Shown piece after piece: positions 62,882-64,000 of a stretch of DNA of 64,000 bases. The stretch is taken from NCBI RefSeq assembly GCF_026586665.1, contig NZ_JAODIY010000008.1, positions 62,001 to 126,000 of the forward strand, read 5' to 3'. The notes below the pieces were generated by a model. It was not told where the DNA came from, did no database searches, and saw only the letters and a program-made list of their open reading frames with translations. A program made the position numbers and the translations under genes. The DNA comes from Halovenus rubra. GTDB lineage: Archaea; Halobacteriota; Halobacteria; Halobacteriales; Haloarculaceae. Numbering within the stretch: the first letter of the stretch is position 1; each line of letters begins with the position of its first letter.

Positions 62882-63874
62882 ATGATATCGAAGGGCTGTG
62901 AACAGTGTGCGGAAGGAGGCAAGATGGTGATGTTTGTCTATGGCTACTGTGACCAGCGCGACTGTTTTTACTGTCCGCTTGGCGAGAACCGCAAGAACGT
63001 GACCGACGTGTACGCCAACGAGCGGAAGGTCGAATCCGACGAGGATGTTATCGCAGAAGCCAAACGGATGGACGCACTCGGGACCTCGATAACCGGGGGC
63101 GAGCCACAGGAAGTGCTTGACCGAACGTGTCGTTATCTCAGTTTGCTTAAAGACGAATTTGGCGAGGAACACCACACGCATCTCTACACCGGTATCACTG
63201 GTGGCCGTGAGAACATGCGCCGCCTTGCAGAGGCAGGTCTAGATGAGATTCGGTTCCACCCGCCCTTCGAGCAGTGGGGCGACCTCCACGGGACAGAGTG
63301 GGAAGATATCCTCTACATCGCTCGTGAGGAAGGGCTAGTTCCTGCCTTCGAGATTCCGGGTATCCGCGCCGAAGAAGAGTTCCTACAGTTCCTCGATGAG
63401 GGGGCTGCTGACTACTGTAATATCAACGAGTTCGAGATGAGCGACGGTAACTTCCGGCGAATGCAAGAGGAAGGTTTCGAGCGCAAAGAAGGACACATGA
63501 GCGCCGTGGAGGGGAGCCATGAAATCCTCGACGTGATGGGCGACCACGAAAAAGTCTACTTCTGTACCTCCGTGTTCAAGGACGCCGCCCAGCACCGCAA
63601 TCGGATGAAGCGGATGGCTCAAAACGTACGGCGACCGTTCGACGAAGTGACCGAAGATGGTACGCTCGTCTACGGCAAGGCATGGACTACTGCCCAGCGC
63701 CTTGACGAACTCGGCGTCCCAGCGGAGTACTACGCTGTCAAATCAGACCACGTTGAGGTTGCCTGGTGGCTCCTCGAAGAGATGCTCGATGATGGCGACA
63801 TCGACGAAGGCGAAATAATCGAACAGTATCCAACTGTCGATGGGACTGTTGTCGAGCGGACACCGCTGGCGTAG
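62882..63874 (+). CDS. Radical SAM protein with Cx4Cx2C cluster motif
   Basis: A 330-residue radical SAM enzyme. The cluster motif is in YGYCDQRDCFYCPLG: Cys-x4-Cys-x2-Cys, one residue longer than the usual Cx3Cx2C. The GGE motif for SAM is in TSITGGEPQEVLD, and later barrel strands are recognisable (LYTGITGG, EIRFHPPFEQW, PAFEIPGI). An N-terminal CEQCAEGG adds two Cys. I recall haloarchaeal homologues with the same CDQRDCFYC spacing. A TTTTTACTC box about 27 bases ahead implies a leaderless mRNA. Reaction unknown. Confidence 0.85.
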   Translation: MISKGCEQCAEGGKMVMFVYGYCDQRDCFYCPLGENRKNVTDVYANERKVESDEDVIAEAKRMDALGTSITGGEPQEVLDRTCRYLSLLKDEFGEEHHTHLYTGITGGRENMRRLAEAGLDEIRFHPPFEQWGDLHGTEWEDILYIAREEGLVPAFEIPGIRAEEEFLQFLDEGAADYCNINEFEMSDGNFRRMQEEGFERKEGHMSAVEGSHEILDVMGDHEKVYFCTSVFKDAAQHRNRMKRMAQNVRRPFDEVTEDGTLVYGKAWTTAQRLDELGVPAEYYAVKSDHVEVAWWLLEEMLDDGDIDEGEIIEQYPTVDGTVVERTPLA

Positions 63875-64000
63875 AAACACCGGATAAAACGGAGCGAGGG
63901 CCGTGTTTTTGCTGTAGAAGCGTCGAACGTAACTGCGCTGTCTGGTAATCTAAACCGAGTTTACACGTCGATTACCCAGTTAACTCGTGTAACGCCATGG
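63875..64000. other. Window end, no gene seen
   Basis: The last 126 bases follow the radical SAM gene. A short T5 run (63905-63909) may end its transcript. No further coding frame can be supported. Confidence 0.4.

Overview
The window is chromosomal DNA of a haloarchaeon (class Halobacteria). The evidence is the strongly acidic predicted proteins, Tat-type lipoprotein signals (RR motif plus lipobox), TATA boxes 25-28 bases ahead of start codons (leaderless transcripts), archaeal information-processing genes (RfcL, TruD, a Pno1-like KH protein, 20S proteasome) and several families I know only from haloarchaea. I could not place it to genus. I saw no rRNA, tRNA, CRISPR array or intact transposase.

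Layout. 0-8.9 kb: M32 carboxypeptidase, rfcL, NTF2-like protein, SCO1-like lipoprotein, truD, DUF2103, KH protein, GNAT, and an archaemetzincin-like protein with a degenerate active site. 9-15 kb: a thiolase coupled to an HMG-CoA-synthase-like/DUF35 fusion lacking the catalytic Cys and His, a multi-PAS/GAF histidine kinase, and a second thiolase. 15-20.4 kb: two MATE exporters, a TetR regulator whose start codon is overlapped by a 20-bp palindrome, and an MFS exporter. 20.5-24.2 kb: small haloarchaeal proteins, an MBL-fold hydrolase, an orphan CheC, an O-methyltransferase and a single-chain RHH-RelE-like fusion. 24.3-28 kb: a metal ABC importer with its DtxR/SirR regulator and a palindromic operator. 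28-38.3 kb: DUF5806, acylphosphatase, OGG1-type glycosylase, DUF555, UPF0058, M20 hydrolase, an m5C methyltransferase with a separately encoded PUA-like domain, a 110-bp MITE-like element, a 7TM histidine kinase and Bax1 (DUF790). 38.4-41.2 kb: metX and metY. 41.2-51.5 kb: branched-chain amino-acid synthesis (ilvD divergent from leuA, then ilvB-ilvN-ilvC-orf-leuC-leuD-leuB). 51.6-53 kb: an overlapping proteasome beta-alpha pair. 53-55.8 kb: small membrane protein, HTH/zinc-ribbon regulator, sodium-dependent transporter. 55.9-62.7 kb: the methylaspartate cycle (mutS-mutE-mal-mch-citE, with divergent mct) for acetyl-CoA assimilation. 62.9-63.9 kb: an unusual radical SAM protein.

The most striking observation is ahead of ilvB. 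A promoter is placed to start transcription at the ATG of a 25-codon peptide ending in IAFLGIIVGA. The peptide's last codons and stop codon lie inside a perfect 8-bp hairpin followed by a pyrimidine-rich run, and a second 9-bp hairpin lies within the peptide-coding part. This has the layout of ribosome-mediated attenuation of branched-chain synthesis, which I do not recall being described in archaea. Next in interest are a leuA gene broken by one extra C in a C4 run, the RHH-RelE-like fusion, two apparent pseudo-enzymes, the divergent proteasome pair and the MITE-like element.
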